47,969 bases of DNA from an uncultured Flavobacteriaceae bacterium (GTDB taxonomy: Bacteria > Bacteroidota > Bacteroidia > Flavobacteriales > Flavobacteriaceae): the NCBI GenBank assembly GCA_905479745.1, contig CAJQNO010000099.1, positions 1 through 47,969 on the forward strand, read 5' to 3'. Under the pieces are notes generated by a model that saw only the letters and a list, made by a program, of their open reading frames with translations, was not told the DNA's origin and searched no databases. The position numbers and the translations under genes are program-made. This document shows positions 17,947-25,822 of this stretch, piece by piece (position 1 is the stretch's first letter; every line of letters begins with the position of its first letter).

Positions 17947-18699
17947 TTAGGCCTTAACTTCTTCCTTGATCCAGTCGTATCCTTTTTCTTCCAGTTCGTA
18001 CGCTAGTTCTTTAGGTCCCGATTTTACAATTCGGCCATCCATAAGAACATGCACAAAATCCGGAACTATATAATCCAACAATCGCTGGTAGTGAGTGATC
18101 ACGATCACAGCATTGTCCTTATTGCGCAATTTGTTCACCCCGTTGGCAACCACTTTAAGGGCATCGATATCCAGACCAGAATCTGTCTCGTCCAGGATGG
18201 CTAATTTTGGTTCCATCATTGCCAGCTGGAAGATCTCATTTCTCTTTTTTTCACCTCCCGAAAATCCTTCGTTCAGCGATCTGGATAAAAACTTACGGTC
18301 AATCTCCAGCAGATCTGCTTTTTCCTTGATCTTCTTTAGCATTTCTGAAGCAGGCATATCCTCAAGCCCCTGTGCTTTACGCGATTCGTTGATCGCCGTC
18401 TTGATAAAGTTTGTCACGGTCACCCCGGGAATCTCAACCGGGTACTGAAAGGATAGAAACACCCCTTTATGTGCGCGTTCTTCCGGATCCAGTTCGGTGA
18501 TATCCTCCCCTTCCAGAAGTACGTCTCCCTTGGTGATCTCAAACTCCTCTTTACCAGCTATAACAGAAGCCAGCGTACTTTTACCCGATCCATTGGGACC
18601 CATAATGGCATGTACCTCTCCGGCTTTAACCTCCAGGTTTACCCCGTTCAGGATATTTTTTTCTTCAACACTAGCGTGTAAATTTTTTATCTCTAACAT
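17947..18699 (-). CDS. sufC: SufC, Fe-S assembly ATPase
   Basis: The 250-residue ABC-type ATPase is read from M at 18699 (MLEIKNLHASVEEKN); the frame extends nine codons upstream, but that would overlap the preceding lipoprotein gene. Walker A is GPNGSGKST (34-42), the ABC signature is FSGGEKKRNE and Walker B is LAILDETDSGLD. The SufC-specific DSGLD and VITHYQRLLDYI are clear. It powers cluster assembly on SufB/SufD. It is separated by a single base from the stop of the lipoprotein gene, suggesting coupled translation. Confidence 0.95.
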   Translation of the reverse strand: MLEIKNLHASVEEKNILNGVNLEVKAGEVHAIMGPNGSGKSTLASVIAGKEEFEITKGDVLLEGEDITELDPEERAHKGVFLSFQYPVEIPGVTVTNFIKTAINESRKAQGLEDMPASEMLKKIKEKADLLEIDRKFLSRSLNEGFSGGEKKRNEIFQLAMMEPKLAILDETDSGLDIDALKVVANGVNKLRNKDNAVIVITHYQRLLDYIVPDFVHVLMDGRIVKSGPKELAYELEEKGYDWIKEEVKA

Positions 18700-18700
18700 C

Positions 18701-19132
18701 TTAGTTATTGTCTTCAATTTTAACATCTGCCTCTGCGGGCTTCGCGCTCACATTCAGTATATTTTTTATGGTGATCACTTCCTCCCAGCCTTCTTTACCT
18801 TCAGAAAGGGCAGGATTGGGCGATACTATTCCTGTTACTACCACCGGGACCATATCAAATTCATCCTTTTTGATCGGTGCTACCCTTGCGGCCAATTCAC
18901 GGGCAACAGTATCTATTACCACCCCGTATACAAAGTTCTTACCTTTCAACACGGCTGCTTCATCGGTAAAGATGAACTCACCTCTGTAAACAGGCATTCT
19001 TACATCCACCACACTGCCGCCTTGTGCAGATACTTCGGTGTTCTCATCCGGGTTCTCACTGTTTTTCTTTTCAGAATTATTACAAGAGAATGTAATAGTA
19101 GCGATCAGGAATAAATAAAAGATTTTTTTCAT
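18701..19132 (-). CDS. Uncharacterised lipoprotein inside the suf operon, possible OB-fold
   Basis: The 143-residue product has a lipoprotein signal (ITFSC, Cys17) and an acidic, Asn/Glu-rich linker to ~35. The remaining ~100 residues form one domain beginning PVYRGEFIFTDEAAVLKG, then VTGIVSPNP and WEEVITIKNIL. The pattern of strands and the GEFIFTDEAAV start resemble the OB-fold C-terminal half of NlpE, but this is only my visual comparison. It lies between sufB (15 nt) and sufC (1 nt), so its level is probably tied to theirs. An exported protein in the middle of a cytosolic machinery operon is odd. I do not recognise a named family. Confidence 0.72.
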   Translation of the reverse strand: MKKIFYLFLIATITFSCNNSEKKNSENPDENTEVSAQGGSVVDVRMPVYRGEFIFTDEAAVLKGKNFVYGVVIDTVARELAARVAPIKKDEFDMVPVVVTGIVSPNPALSEGKEGWEEVITIKNILNVSAKPAEADVKIEDNN

Positions 19133-19147
19133 TGTTATTTTTTAGTT

Positions 19148-20596
19148 TTATCCAACTGAACCTTCAAGGCTTATTTCTAATAATTTTTGTGCTTCTACAG
19201 CAAATTCCATAGGAAGTTTATTTAGAACCTCCTTGCTAAATCCATTTACTATAAGAGCAATCGCTTTTTCGGTATCGATTCCGCGCTGATTGCAATAAAA
19301 GATCTGGTCTTCCCCGATCTTACTAGTTGTGGCTTCGTGTTCTATCCTTGCAGATTTATTACTGGCCTCTATATATGGAAAAGTATGAGCACCGCAATTA
19401 TTTCCCATTAATAAGGAATCGCACTGTGAGAAGTTGCGGGCATTGTCGGCTCTCGGACTAATCTTCACAAGGCCTCTATAGCTATTTTGTGATTTTCCTG
19501 CTGAAATACCTTTTGATATAATTGTACTTCTGGTGTTCTTGCCCAGGTGAATCATTTTGGTTCCTGTATCGGCCTGCTGGTAATTATTGGTCACCGCGAT
19601 CGAGTAGAATTCTCCAATTGAATTATCACCTTTTAATATGCAACTTGGATATTTCCAGGTAACGGCACTACCAGTTTCAACCTGAGTCCAGGATATTTTC
19701 GCATTTTTTTCGCAAAGGCCCCGTTTGGTCACAAAGTTGTACACCCCTCCTTTACCGTCTTTACCACCAGGGTACCAGTTTTGAACCGTAGAATATTTTA
19801 TTTCGGCATCGTCCAGGGCTATTAGTTCCACCACTGCGGCATGCAACTGGTTTTCATCTCTGGACGGAGCTGTACACCCTTCCAGATAACTTACATAACT
19901 TCCTTCGTCTGCAATTACAAGGGTGCGTTCAAACTGTCCTGTTCCCGCCTGGTTGATACGGAAGTAGGTAGATAATTCCATAGGGCAGCGAACGCCCTTC
20001 GGAATATAGCAGAAAGAGCCATCACTAAAAACAGCGCTGTTCAATGCTGCATAAAAGTTATCTTTTTGCGGAACTACAGAGCCTATGTATTTTTTTACCA
20101 GTTCGGGGTGTTCTTTAATTGCTTCTGAAATTGAGCAAAAGATAATGCCCTTTTCGGCCAGGGTTGCTTTAAAGGTAGTCGCCACCGAAACGGAATCCAT
20201 CACGATATCCACCGCCACCCCGGCTAATTTTTTTTGCTCCTCCAGGGATATGCCCAGCCTGTTGAAGGTGTCAAGCAATTCCGGGTCTACCTCATCGATG
20301 CTATCGTATTTCGGTTTCTTTGAGGGTGCCGAATAATATGAAATGGCCTGGAAATCGGGTTTTTCGTAGCGTACATTGGCCCACTCCGGCTCGACCATTT
20401 CCTTCCACAAGCGGAAAGACTCCAATCTCCAATCGGTCATCCATTGTGGTTCTTCCTTTTTTAGGGAAATCGCTCTAACGATATCTTCATTAAGGCCGGC
20501 AGGAAATGTCTCTGAAGCAATATCGGTGTAGAAACCATACTCGTATTCCTTGGTTTCCAGTTCTTTCTTTAAATCGTCTTCGGTAAATTTTCCCAT
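19148..20596 (-). CDS. sufB: SufB, Fe-S cluster assembly scaffold subunit
   Basis: The 482-residue protein is read from M at 20596 ([18 protein letters not shown]); the frame continues 31 codons upstream but would overlap sufA, and the shorter form matches the usual family length. The family blocks [54 protein letters not shown] and [18 protein letters not shown] are all present. SufB carries the nascent cluster in the SufBC2D complex; the Cys of NFVTKRGLC is in the position of the functionally important E. coli SufB Cys. It follows sufA by 19 nt. Confidence 0.96.
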   Translation of the reverse strand: MGKFTEDDLKKELETKEYEYGFYTDIASETFPAGLNEDIVRAISLKKEEPQWMTDWRLESFRLWKEMVEPEWANVRYEKPDFQAISYYSAPSKKPKYDSIDEVDPELLDTFNRLGISLEEQKKLAGVAVDIVMDSVSVATTFKATLAEKGIIFCSISEAIKEHPELVKKYIGSVVPQKDNFYAALNSAVFSDGSFCYIPKGVRCPMELSTYFRINQAGTGQFERTLVIADEGSYVSYLEGCTAPSRDENQLHAAVVELIALDDAEIKYSTVQNWYPGGKDGKGGVYNFVTKRGLCEKNAKISWTQVETGSAVTWKYPSCILKGDNSIGEFYSIAVTNNYQQADTGTKMIHLGKNTRSTIISKGISAGKSQNSYRGLVKISPRADNARNFSQCDSLLMGNNCGAHTFPYIEASNKSARIEHEATTSKIGEDQIFYCNQRGIDTEKAIALIVNGFSKEVLNKLPMEFAVEAQKLLEISLEGSVG

Positions 20597-20615
20597 GATT
20601 CTTTTTCTGCAATAA

Positions 20616-20945
20616 TTATAAAGAGAAACTCTCTCCGCATCCGCAAGTTCTGTTCGCATTTGGATTGTTAAAGACAAATCCCTTTCCATTTAGGCCTCCA
20701 CTGTATTCGAGGGTGGTTCCTACCAGGTAGAGAAAGCTCTTCTTATCCACTACGATCTTTACGGGTGTATCTTCGAACATCTTATCCTCATCTCCTAATT
20801 GTTTATCGAAAGTTAGCTCATAAGACAGGCCCGAACATCCTCCGCTCTTTACTCCAACACGCACAAAATCCTGCTCAACAGCAAAGCCTTCGTCTGTCAT
20901 CAGCTCGGAAATTTTGCTTTTTGCTTGTTCGCTTACTTTGATCAT
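20616..20945 (-). CDS. sufA: SufA/HesB-family A-type Fe-S carrier
   Basis: The 109-residue protein starts at M 20945 ([15 protein letters not shown]); the upstream extension to 20978 would run into the predicted -7 box. The three cluster-binding cysteines are C37 (SGGCSGLSY) and C101/C103 ([11 protein letters not shown]). A-type carriers move clusters from SufBCD to client proteins. It is the first gene of the suf operon and lies behind the promoter element at 20976-20983. Confidence 0.94.
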   Translation of the reverse strand: MIKVSEQAKSKISELMTDEGFAVEQDFVRVGVKSGGCSGLSYELTFDKQLGDEDKMFEDTPVKIVVDKKSFLYLVGTTLEYSGGLNGKGFVFNNPNANRTCGCGESFSL

Positions 20946-20975
20946 CTCTAAATAGATTAATTCTAAATTAGGTTG

Positions 20976-20983
20976 CAAATATA
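20976..20983 (-). promoter_or_regulatory. -7 element of the suf operon
   Basis: TATATTTG on the minus strand is an exact match to TAnnTTTG, 30 nt upstream of the sufA ATG. The -33 region reads GGTT at about 17 nt, which is weak. I saw no IscR- or SufR-type operator I could defend. Confidence 0.42.
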
Positions 20984-21101
20984 CGTTAAAAGCCGTTTTT
21001 AACCATAGAGGAAATACAATTTACGCCTATGGCTTGATAGTTTTAAGTAATAATTAACAGCCTTAGGGTTTTAAGGGGTTTCCGGCGGAAATTTAACGGC
21101 C

Positions 21102-22178
21102 TTAGTTTGGATCCTGGAAATCGGGATTAGAAATAAAGCTGGGATCGGATAAGGTTAGTAGAAAGGCTTTTAAATCGGCCTTATCTTCAGGTGTGAGACC
21201 CACACCTCCTTCGTCTACTTTTTTCATCAGGGGATCTATTGTTTCAGAATAAACCAGCCCTTCACTATAATGGTCGATCACCTCATCAATGGTGTTAAAT
21301 CTACCATCGTGCATATAGGGTGCGGTGTAAGCAAGATTTCTCAGGCTTGGAGTTTTAAAGGTGCCAAATTCTCTAGGATCTCCGGTTACGGCACCACGAC
21401 CACGATCTATATGTGTTTCATCCAGACCGTTGTTATGGAAGATATTATCTGTCCACAGGGGGTTATTAGGATTTCCGTGACAGTGAAAACAATCGCCCCT
21501 ATTCTCATCCAGGAAAACATTTAGTCCGTTTAGTTCAGACTGGGTTAATTGTTCAGTGCCGGCCAGGTACCTATCAAACTTAGAATTTCCCGAAATAAGT
21601 GTTCTAACAAACTGTGCGATCGCTTTGGTTACCAGAGTTGAGTCTATGTTTTGGGTTCCGAAAGCAGCTTCGAACAAGGCAGGATATTCGGGGTCTGCCT
21701 GTAAAGTATTTACAGCCTCAGGCCAGGTATTGTGCATTTCGATAGGATCGATAACAGGAAATAAAGCCTGGTTTTCAATCGATGCTGCGCGACCATCCCA
21801 GAAGAAAAGTTCGTTATAGTTCCAGGCCAGGTTGAATAAAGGCATGGAATTTCTCGTGCCTGCCGTACCATCTATACCCACGCTAAATTGCCGGGGGTCT
21901 GAGAAAGCACTAGCCGGGCTGTGACACCCAGCACAGGCTAAGGTATTATCTGCAGATAGCTTTTTATCGAAGAATAACTTTCTTCCCAAGGTCACGCCTT
22001 CAACAGATTGCGGATTGTCTTCCGGTATTACCGGTGGAAGGATCTTTTCGGCAAATAGAGGTGGAATATTTAATTCCAGGGGGGTAGCCGTATACCCGTC
22101 TGTATTGTCATCCTGATCGGTAGTACACGAAACTACCAGGAGACAACATAGTGCGATATAAGCTAAACTGCGTTTCAT
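21102..22178 (-). CDS. Di-haem cytochrome c peroxidase / MbnH-MauG family lipoprotein
   Basis: The 358-residue protein has a lipobox (VVSC, Cys18) and two c-type haem sites: CAGCH at 82-86 and CFHCH at 230-234. Other family motifs are GRKLFFDKKLS, RNSMPLFNLAW, FFWDGRAASIENQA and FKTPSLRN...TAPYMHDGRF, in which M289 or H290 is placed to act as axial ligand. The family reduces H2O2 or, in MauG and MbnH, uses high-valent haem to oxidise a partner protein. It is 9 nt after the MbnP gene, the arrangement in which MbnH oxidises a Trp of MbnP, so the protein-modifying role is likely. It is the last gene of the surface redox unit, lipid-anchored, and periplasmic or surface. Confidence 0.9.
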   Translation of the reverse strand: MKRSLAYIALCCLLVVSCTTDQDDNTDGYTATPLELNIPPLFAEKILPPVIPEDNPQSVEGVTLGRKLFFDKKLSADNTLACAGCHSPASAFSDPRQFSVGIDGTAGTRNSMPLFNLAWNYNELFFWDGRAASIENQALFPVIDPIEMHNTWPEAVNTLQADPEYPALFEAAFGTQNIDSTLVTKAIAQFVRTLISGNSKFDRYLAGTEQLTQSELNGLNVFLDENRGDCFHCHGNPNNPLWTDNIFHNNGLDETHIDRGRGAVTGDPREFGTFKTPSLRNLAYTAPYMHDGRFNTIDEVIDHYSEGLVYSETIDPLMKKVDEGGVGLTPEDKADLKAFLLTLSDPSFISNPDFQDPN

Positions 22179-22187
22179 ATTATTTGT

Positions 22188-22985
22188 TTACTGTGTTACG
22201 GTTCCTTTGCTGAATACTCCGGTAGAACCATTAAAGGTAGAACCATTTTCGTACATCATGATCTGGGCATCGAAATTTGGCATTAAAACTGTGTTTAATT
22301 GGTTGAGATCCCATTGATTCGGACTTCTAAACCATTCTGCCACATTCATCTTTACCTCTACACTTGTACTACTTCCAACGGTTACTTGACCCAGGCTTAC
22401 TTCGAAAGAAGTATCCTGAAGGGTAATGGGAGTGGTAGTATTGTCGTTCGCGCGAATAGTGTGGTAGGCATAATTTGCCTGTGCAGAGGTATTGTCTACA
22501 AATTTACCTTCAAGTCGCATATAGTGATATCCACCTCCCAACGCCATTGGAACATTCCAACCTCCGTCTGCCGAATTCAAATCAGGATAAATACCATCCT
22601 GGTTGTCTTCATCATCAAATCCAAAAGTGAAGGTAACGAGATATTCACCTTCCGGGATCTCAATATCGGGTGTAAAGGTTAGATTAGTTCCTTCACGAAC
22701 ATTTATCAGGTTATAATCTCCTGCATCGTAAGACACGGCGGTAGAAAGATTAGTAAAGGTGACATCGGAAATTAGATAAACCAACTTCGAAATGCTCATC
22801 TGCTCTCCATTGGCGTTAAAATACTGCAATAGGTCGAAGTCTGAATTTTCAATAACATCGCCATCCCAGTTGTGAGTAAATGTAAATTCAACCGTAGCGT
22901 TTGGTGTAGGTTGTGGGTTGTTATCATCATTGTTGCATCCGAAAACCAGAACGGAAGCTACAATCATTAGGACAATTTTTTTCAT
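22188..22985 (-). CDS. MbnP-family (copper-binding type) lipoprotein
   Basis: The 265-residue protein has a lipobox (VFGC, Cys17) then one beta-rich domain. The recognisable pattern of MbnP-like proteins is VEFTFTHNWDG, ISKLVYLISDVTF, FGFDDEDNQDG, WNVPMALGGGYHYMRLEGKF and YAYHTI. Candidate functional residues are W143, H154, H175, W218 and W225. In Methylosinus MbnP the partner di-haem enzyme MbnH converts a Trp to kynurenine and the protein binds copper. Here the partner gene is adjacent (9 nt). No methanobactin genes (mbnA, B, C) are in the window, so this is the more widespread MbnP-peroxidase pair and not a methanobactin locus. Copper binding is inferred from the family. Confidence 0.82.
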   Translation of the reverse strand: MKKIVLMIVASVLVFGCNNDDNNPQPTPNATVEFTFTHNWDGDVIENSDFDLLQYFNANGEQMSISKLVYLISDVTFTNLSTAVSYDAGDYNLINVREGTNLTFTPDIEIPEGEYLVTFTFGFDDEDNQDGIYPDLNSADGGWNVPMALGGGYHYMRLEGKFVDNTSAQANYAYHTIRANDNTTTPITLQDTSFEVSLGQVTVGSSTSVEVKMNVAEWFRSPNQWDLNQLNTVLMPNFDAQIMMYENGSTFNGSTGVFSKGTVTQ

Positions 22986-23008
22986 TAAATTATTTTTTAG
23001 GTTACTTT

Positions 23009-24382
23009 TTATTTAACTTTTATCAGCAAAAGGTCTTTAATACCACGGTTTACCGTAATATCTATGTCGTTACTCTCGGTATTACCTACCACAACGAGTT
23101 TATTATCTGTAGTTTGGATGGCACCTTCGGCAAAATCAAGGCTGGTGCCTCCGGCGGTTTTCTGATACTGTAGTTCTCCATTTTCATTGATGATCATCAC
23201 CCAGGCATCATTTTGTCCAAAATTCATTGACACATCCCCATTCGCGGATCGTGTGGATCCAGAGATAAGATACGTGCCGTTTGGCAGTCGTTCTACACTT
23301 CGAGCAGATTCAAATTGGTCGCCACCATAGGTTTTCTGCCAAATGATGGCACCGTTGTTCTTATTGAATTTCACTACCCACAGATCGGCATTCCCCAAGG
23401 GATTGGTTACATCCTGATCTATACTTCGCGTATCGCCAACAATCATATAATTTCCATCGGTAGTTTGAGTTACACCATAAGCAACATCTATTTCTGAACC
23501 ACCGAAAGATTTAGACCAGACATTATCTCCACCGGCACTAACTTTTACGACCCAGAAATCGTAACTTCCCTTAGGATCTAATTTGTCAAAGTCATCACTT
23601 TCCGACGCACCTATCATAAGGAATCCTCCGTCATCGGTCTGAACTACGTCATAACTACGGTCGTTATTGGATCCGCCAAAGTAGCGACGCCATATCTTAT
23701 TACCGTTGGCATCCATCTTGATTCCCCAGTATTCTCCCACCCCGTGTTCCGGGTTTCGGCCGTCGTTACCCATGCCACCGCTAGCAGAAACATCGAGGAA
23801 TCCTGTAGCGAAATAACCACCATCGGAAGTTTGAATGATATTAAGAGCCTGGTCACTTCCGGAAAACCCAAAATTGGTTTCCCATTGAATATCACCAACG
23901 CTGTTTATTTTAACGATCCAGTAATCGTGAAAGCCTTCGTTCCCACCAACATCACCATCATTACTACGGCTGTGACCGGAGAGAATGTATCCTCCGTCGG
24001 TAGTTTTAGCAATGCCAGTCGCCCTATCCGGAGAAGTTCCACCATAGGTTTTGCTCCATTGTTTTTCACCGGCAGCATTTACTTTTAGCACCCAATAATC
24101 GGGATCGGTGGTGGTTTTATCTGTAATATCACCGTCATTACTGGATGTAGTACCTACTATTACATAGCCTCCGTCGTTCGCCTGAACTACATCTACGGCT
24201 TCATCCTCATTACTGCCTCCAAAGGTTTTAACGTATTCTATTACACCTTCAAAATTACCACCAACCGGTGGATTGTCGTCATCGGTGGTGCCATCAGGAG
24301 GGGTAGTACCTTCATCTTTTTTACAGGCGTGGAAGCCACACATGAAGATGATGGCAAGGGCGTAGGTTAAGTATCTTTTCAT
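23009..24382 (-). CDS. Seven-repeat propeller-like lipoprotein
   Basis: The 457-residue protein has a lipoprotein signal (FHAC, Cys20) and an acidic Thr/Pro linker. About seven repeats of ~55 residues follow, each with a (T)FGGS/YGG step, an A..V/I.QT.DGGY core and a closing GTTSSNDGDI-like strand (GHSRSNDGDV, GASESDD, GDTRSIDQDV, GSTRSANGDV, GNTESNDIDI). This suggests a seven-bladed beta propeller similar to SBBP-type repeat proteins, which are extracellular. No catalytic residue is obvious. It lies 11 nt after one choice-of-anchor B gene and 23 nt before mbnP, so it is very probably part of the same unit and surface-anchored. Confidence 0.8.
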   Translation of the reverse strand: MKRYLTYALAIIFMCGFHACKKDEGTTPPDGTTDDDNPPVGGNFEGVIEYVKTFGGSNEDEAVDVVQANDGGYVIVGTTSSNDGDITDKTTTDPDYWVLKVNAAGEKQWSKTYGGTSPDRATGIAKTTDGGYILSGHSRSNDGDVGGNEGFHDYWIVKINSVGDIQWETNFGFSGSDQALNIIQTSDGGYFATGFLDVSASGGMGNDGRNPEHGVGEYWGIKMDANGNKIWRRYFGGSNNDRSYDVVQTDDGGFLMIGASESDDFDKLDPKGSYDFWVVKVSAGGDNVWSKSFGGSEIDVAYGVTQTTDGNYMIVGDTRSIDQDVTNPLGNADLWVVKFNKNNGAIIWQKTYGGDQFESARSVERLPNGTYLISGSTRSANGDVSMNFGQNDAWVMIINENGELQYQKTAGGTSLDFAEGAIQTTDNKLVVVGNTESNDIDITVNRGIKDLLLIKVK

Positions 24383-24393
24383 AGTTTCTAAGT

Positions 24394-25800
24394 TTAATTC
24401 ACAATCAATCTTTTAGTAGTTGATTTGTTGATCTGAACCATATATAAACCGGCGTTTAAACTGGAAATATCTATAGTTTCGGTAAGACTGTTGGCAAAAT
24501 CATAACGATTTACTTCCTGTCCTAGTACATTGTATATAGCAACTGTGTCAATTGGGGCGTTTTTAGAGGCGATATTTAGTACATTGTTCGCAGGATTAGG
24601 AAAGATGGAAAAATCTGAATCACTAAAATCTGGTGCGCTCAGATTTTCGTCACGTACCAGAGTAAATCCAAAATCACCACTTATTACAATGTTTCCACTT
24701 GCAAAAAAGGGATATACATTCCAGGATCCGTCGAAACTTGCATTATTATGACTGGGAAACGTATCAAAATATCCGTATTCAGACATACTGCCGCTTTCAA
24801 TATTACTAATATCAAGAACTCTCATTCCTGCTGAATAGCTCGCCATATAGAACCTTTCGCCCACCACATAACCATTGTGGTCTACGGCCGAAGTAGTACC
24901 GAAATACTCAAAATCTAGCTGAGGATTGTCAAGATCGGTAAAATCGAATACGAGTGTACGGGTGTTGAAACCTACACTAAATTCGTCTAATTCGTCTCCA
25001 ACGATGAAATACTTCATGTCTTCTGTGAACCATCCCTGGTGGGTATACCCCACATTGGAGTAATTGGTTGAAGAAATGGGTTGTGGATTCCCTTTATCGG
25101 TAATATCCACAATCACTACGGCGTTCTCATTACTTCCTATAAGGATCTCTTTCCCATTATAGCTAGTGTCGGGACCGTTATACAATACAACCTGAGCGTC
25201 ATGGCTGTAACCATCTAAAGCATACCCGCCTTCATCTGTTGGGTTTAACGGATCCTGAATATTTATGAAATGCGGTCCACCGTTATACAGATCGGTTCCA
25301 ACTGCATATGCATAGCCCGTATCTTCGTTGATAACAATATTATGTGCACTACCAAAATTACTGTAATGTGCATCTTCAGTGAAGGTTTCGGGAGGGTTGG
25401 TAACATTGCGCAAGCGGGTAAGGTCGAATACCTGCATACCATGTCCATTTGCCTCACTTACAACGAAGGCGTGATTATTATAGACTTTTACATCTCTCCA
25501 GGTACTCGGACTAGAATGCGTTGGGAGTTTACCGAGGTACTGAGGATCCACAGGATCTGATATATCGATAAAAGCGGTACCGTTGTTAAGACCAACAATT
25601 GCATATTCCTTTCCATCCTGCGGGTCTGTCCATCCCCAGGAATCGTTTCCTCCTCCGGCACCCATCGCAGCAAGAGTGATCTGCCCCTGAAGCGTAAAAT
25701 TAGAACATGGGAAACCCGCTGCAGAACCTCCTGAGCACGGTACTTGTGCTATCATCATTGAGCTAGCCAGAACAGTAATTATTGTAACTATTTTCTTCAT
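24394..25800 (-). CDS. Choice-of-anchor B family protein with type A T9SS domain (paralogue 1)
   Basis: The 468-residue protein has a signal peptide (...MMIAQ) then the Cys pair of CSGGSAAGFPC. The body (~40-385) is the choice-of-anchor B domain, made of LVIVD-like repeats (TAFIDISDPVDP, VVIVDITDKGNP, MRVLDISNIES) that probably form a beta propeller. Invariant motifs are NDSWGWTDP, WRDVKVYNNHAF, GHGMQVFDLTRLR, AHNIVIN, HDAQVV, THQGWF, GDELDE and DHNGYV. A type A sorting domain ends it (FPNPANN, YNVLGQEV, GLYMVQI, KRLIVN), so it goes to the surface by the T9SS. Function is unknown; the conserved His and acidic residues suggest a metal site. It is 22 nt after paralogue 2 and 11 nt before the propeller lipoprotein. 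Confidence 0.88.
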   Translation of the reverse strand: MKKIVTIITVLASSMMIAQVPCSGGSAAGFPCSNFTLQGQITLAAMGAGGGNDSWGWTDPQDGKEYAIVGLNNGTAFIDISDPVDPQYLGKLPTHSSPSTWRDVKVYNNHAFVVSEANGHGMQVFDLTRLRNVTNPPETFTEDAHYSNFGSAHNIVINEDTGYAYAVGTDLYNGGPHFINIQDPLNPTDEGGYALDGYSHDAQVVLYNGPDTSYNGKEILIGSNENAVVIVDITDKGNPQPISSTNYSNVGYTHQGWFTEDMKYFIVGDELDEFSVGFNTRTLVFDFTDLDNPQLDFEYFGTTSAVDHNGYVVGERFYMASYSAGMRVLDISNIESGSMSEYGYFDTFPSHNNASFDGSWNVYPFFASGNIVISGDFGFTLVRDENLSAPDFSDSDFSIFPNPANNVLNIASKNAPIDTVAIYNVLGQEVNRYDFANSLTETIDISSLNAGLYMVQINKSTTKRLIVN

Positions 25801-25822
25801 TTTTTGATTGTTGTTTTACCGT

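Noticed and set aside
18497-19114. 205-codon open frame on the plus strand
   Set aside because: It crosses opposite sufC and the lipoprotein gene, both well supported.
21003-21032. CCATAG...CTATGG inverted repeat upstream of the suf -7 box as a regulator site
   Set aside because: Six-base arms separated by 18 bases are expected by chance in such a spacer, and they do not sit at a normal operator distance with a known half-site.
21102-22985. A methanobactin biosynthesis locus
   Set aside because: Only the MbnP and MbnH-like genes are present; no precursor peptide, MbnB/MbnC or TonB receptor is found nearby.
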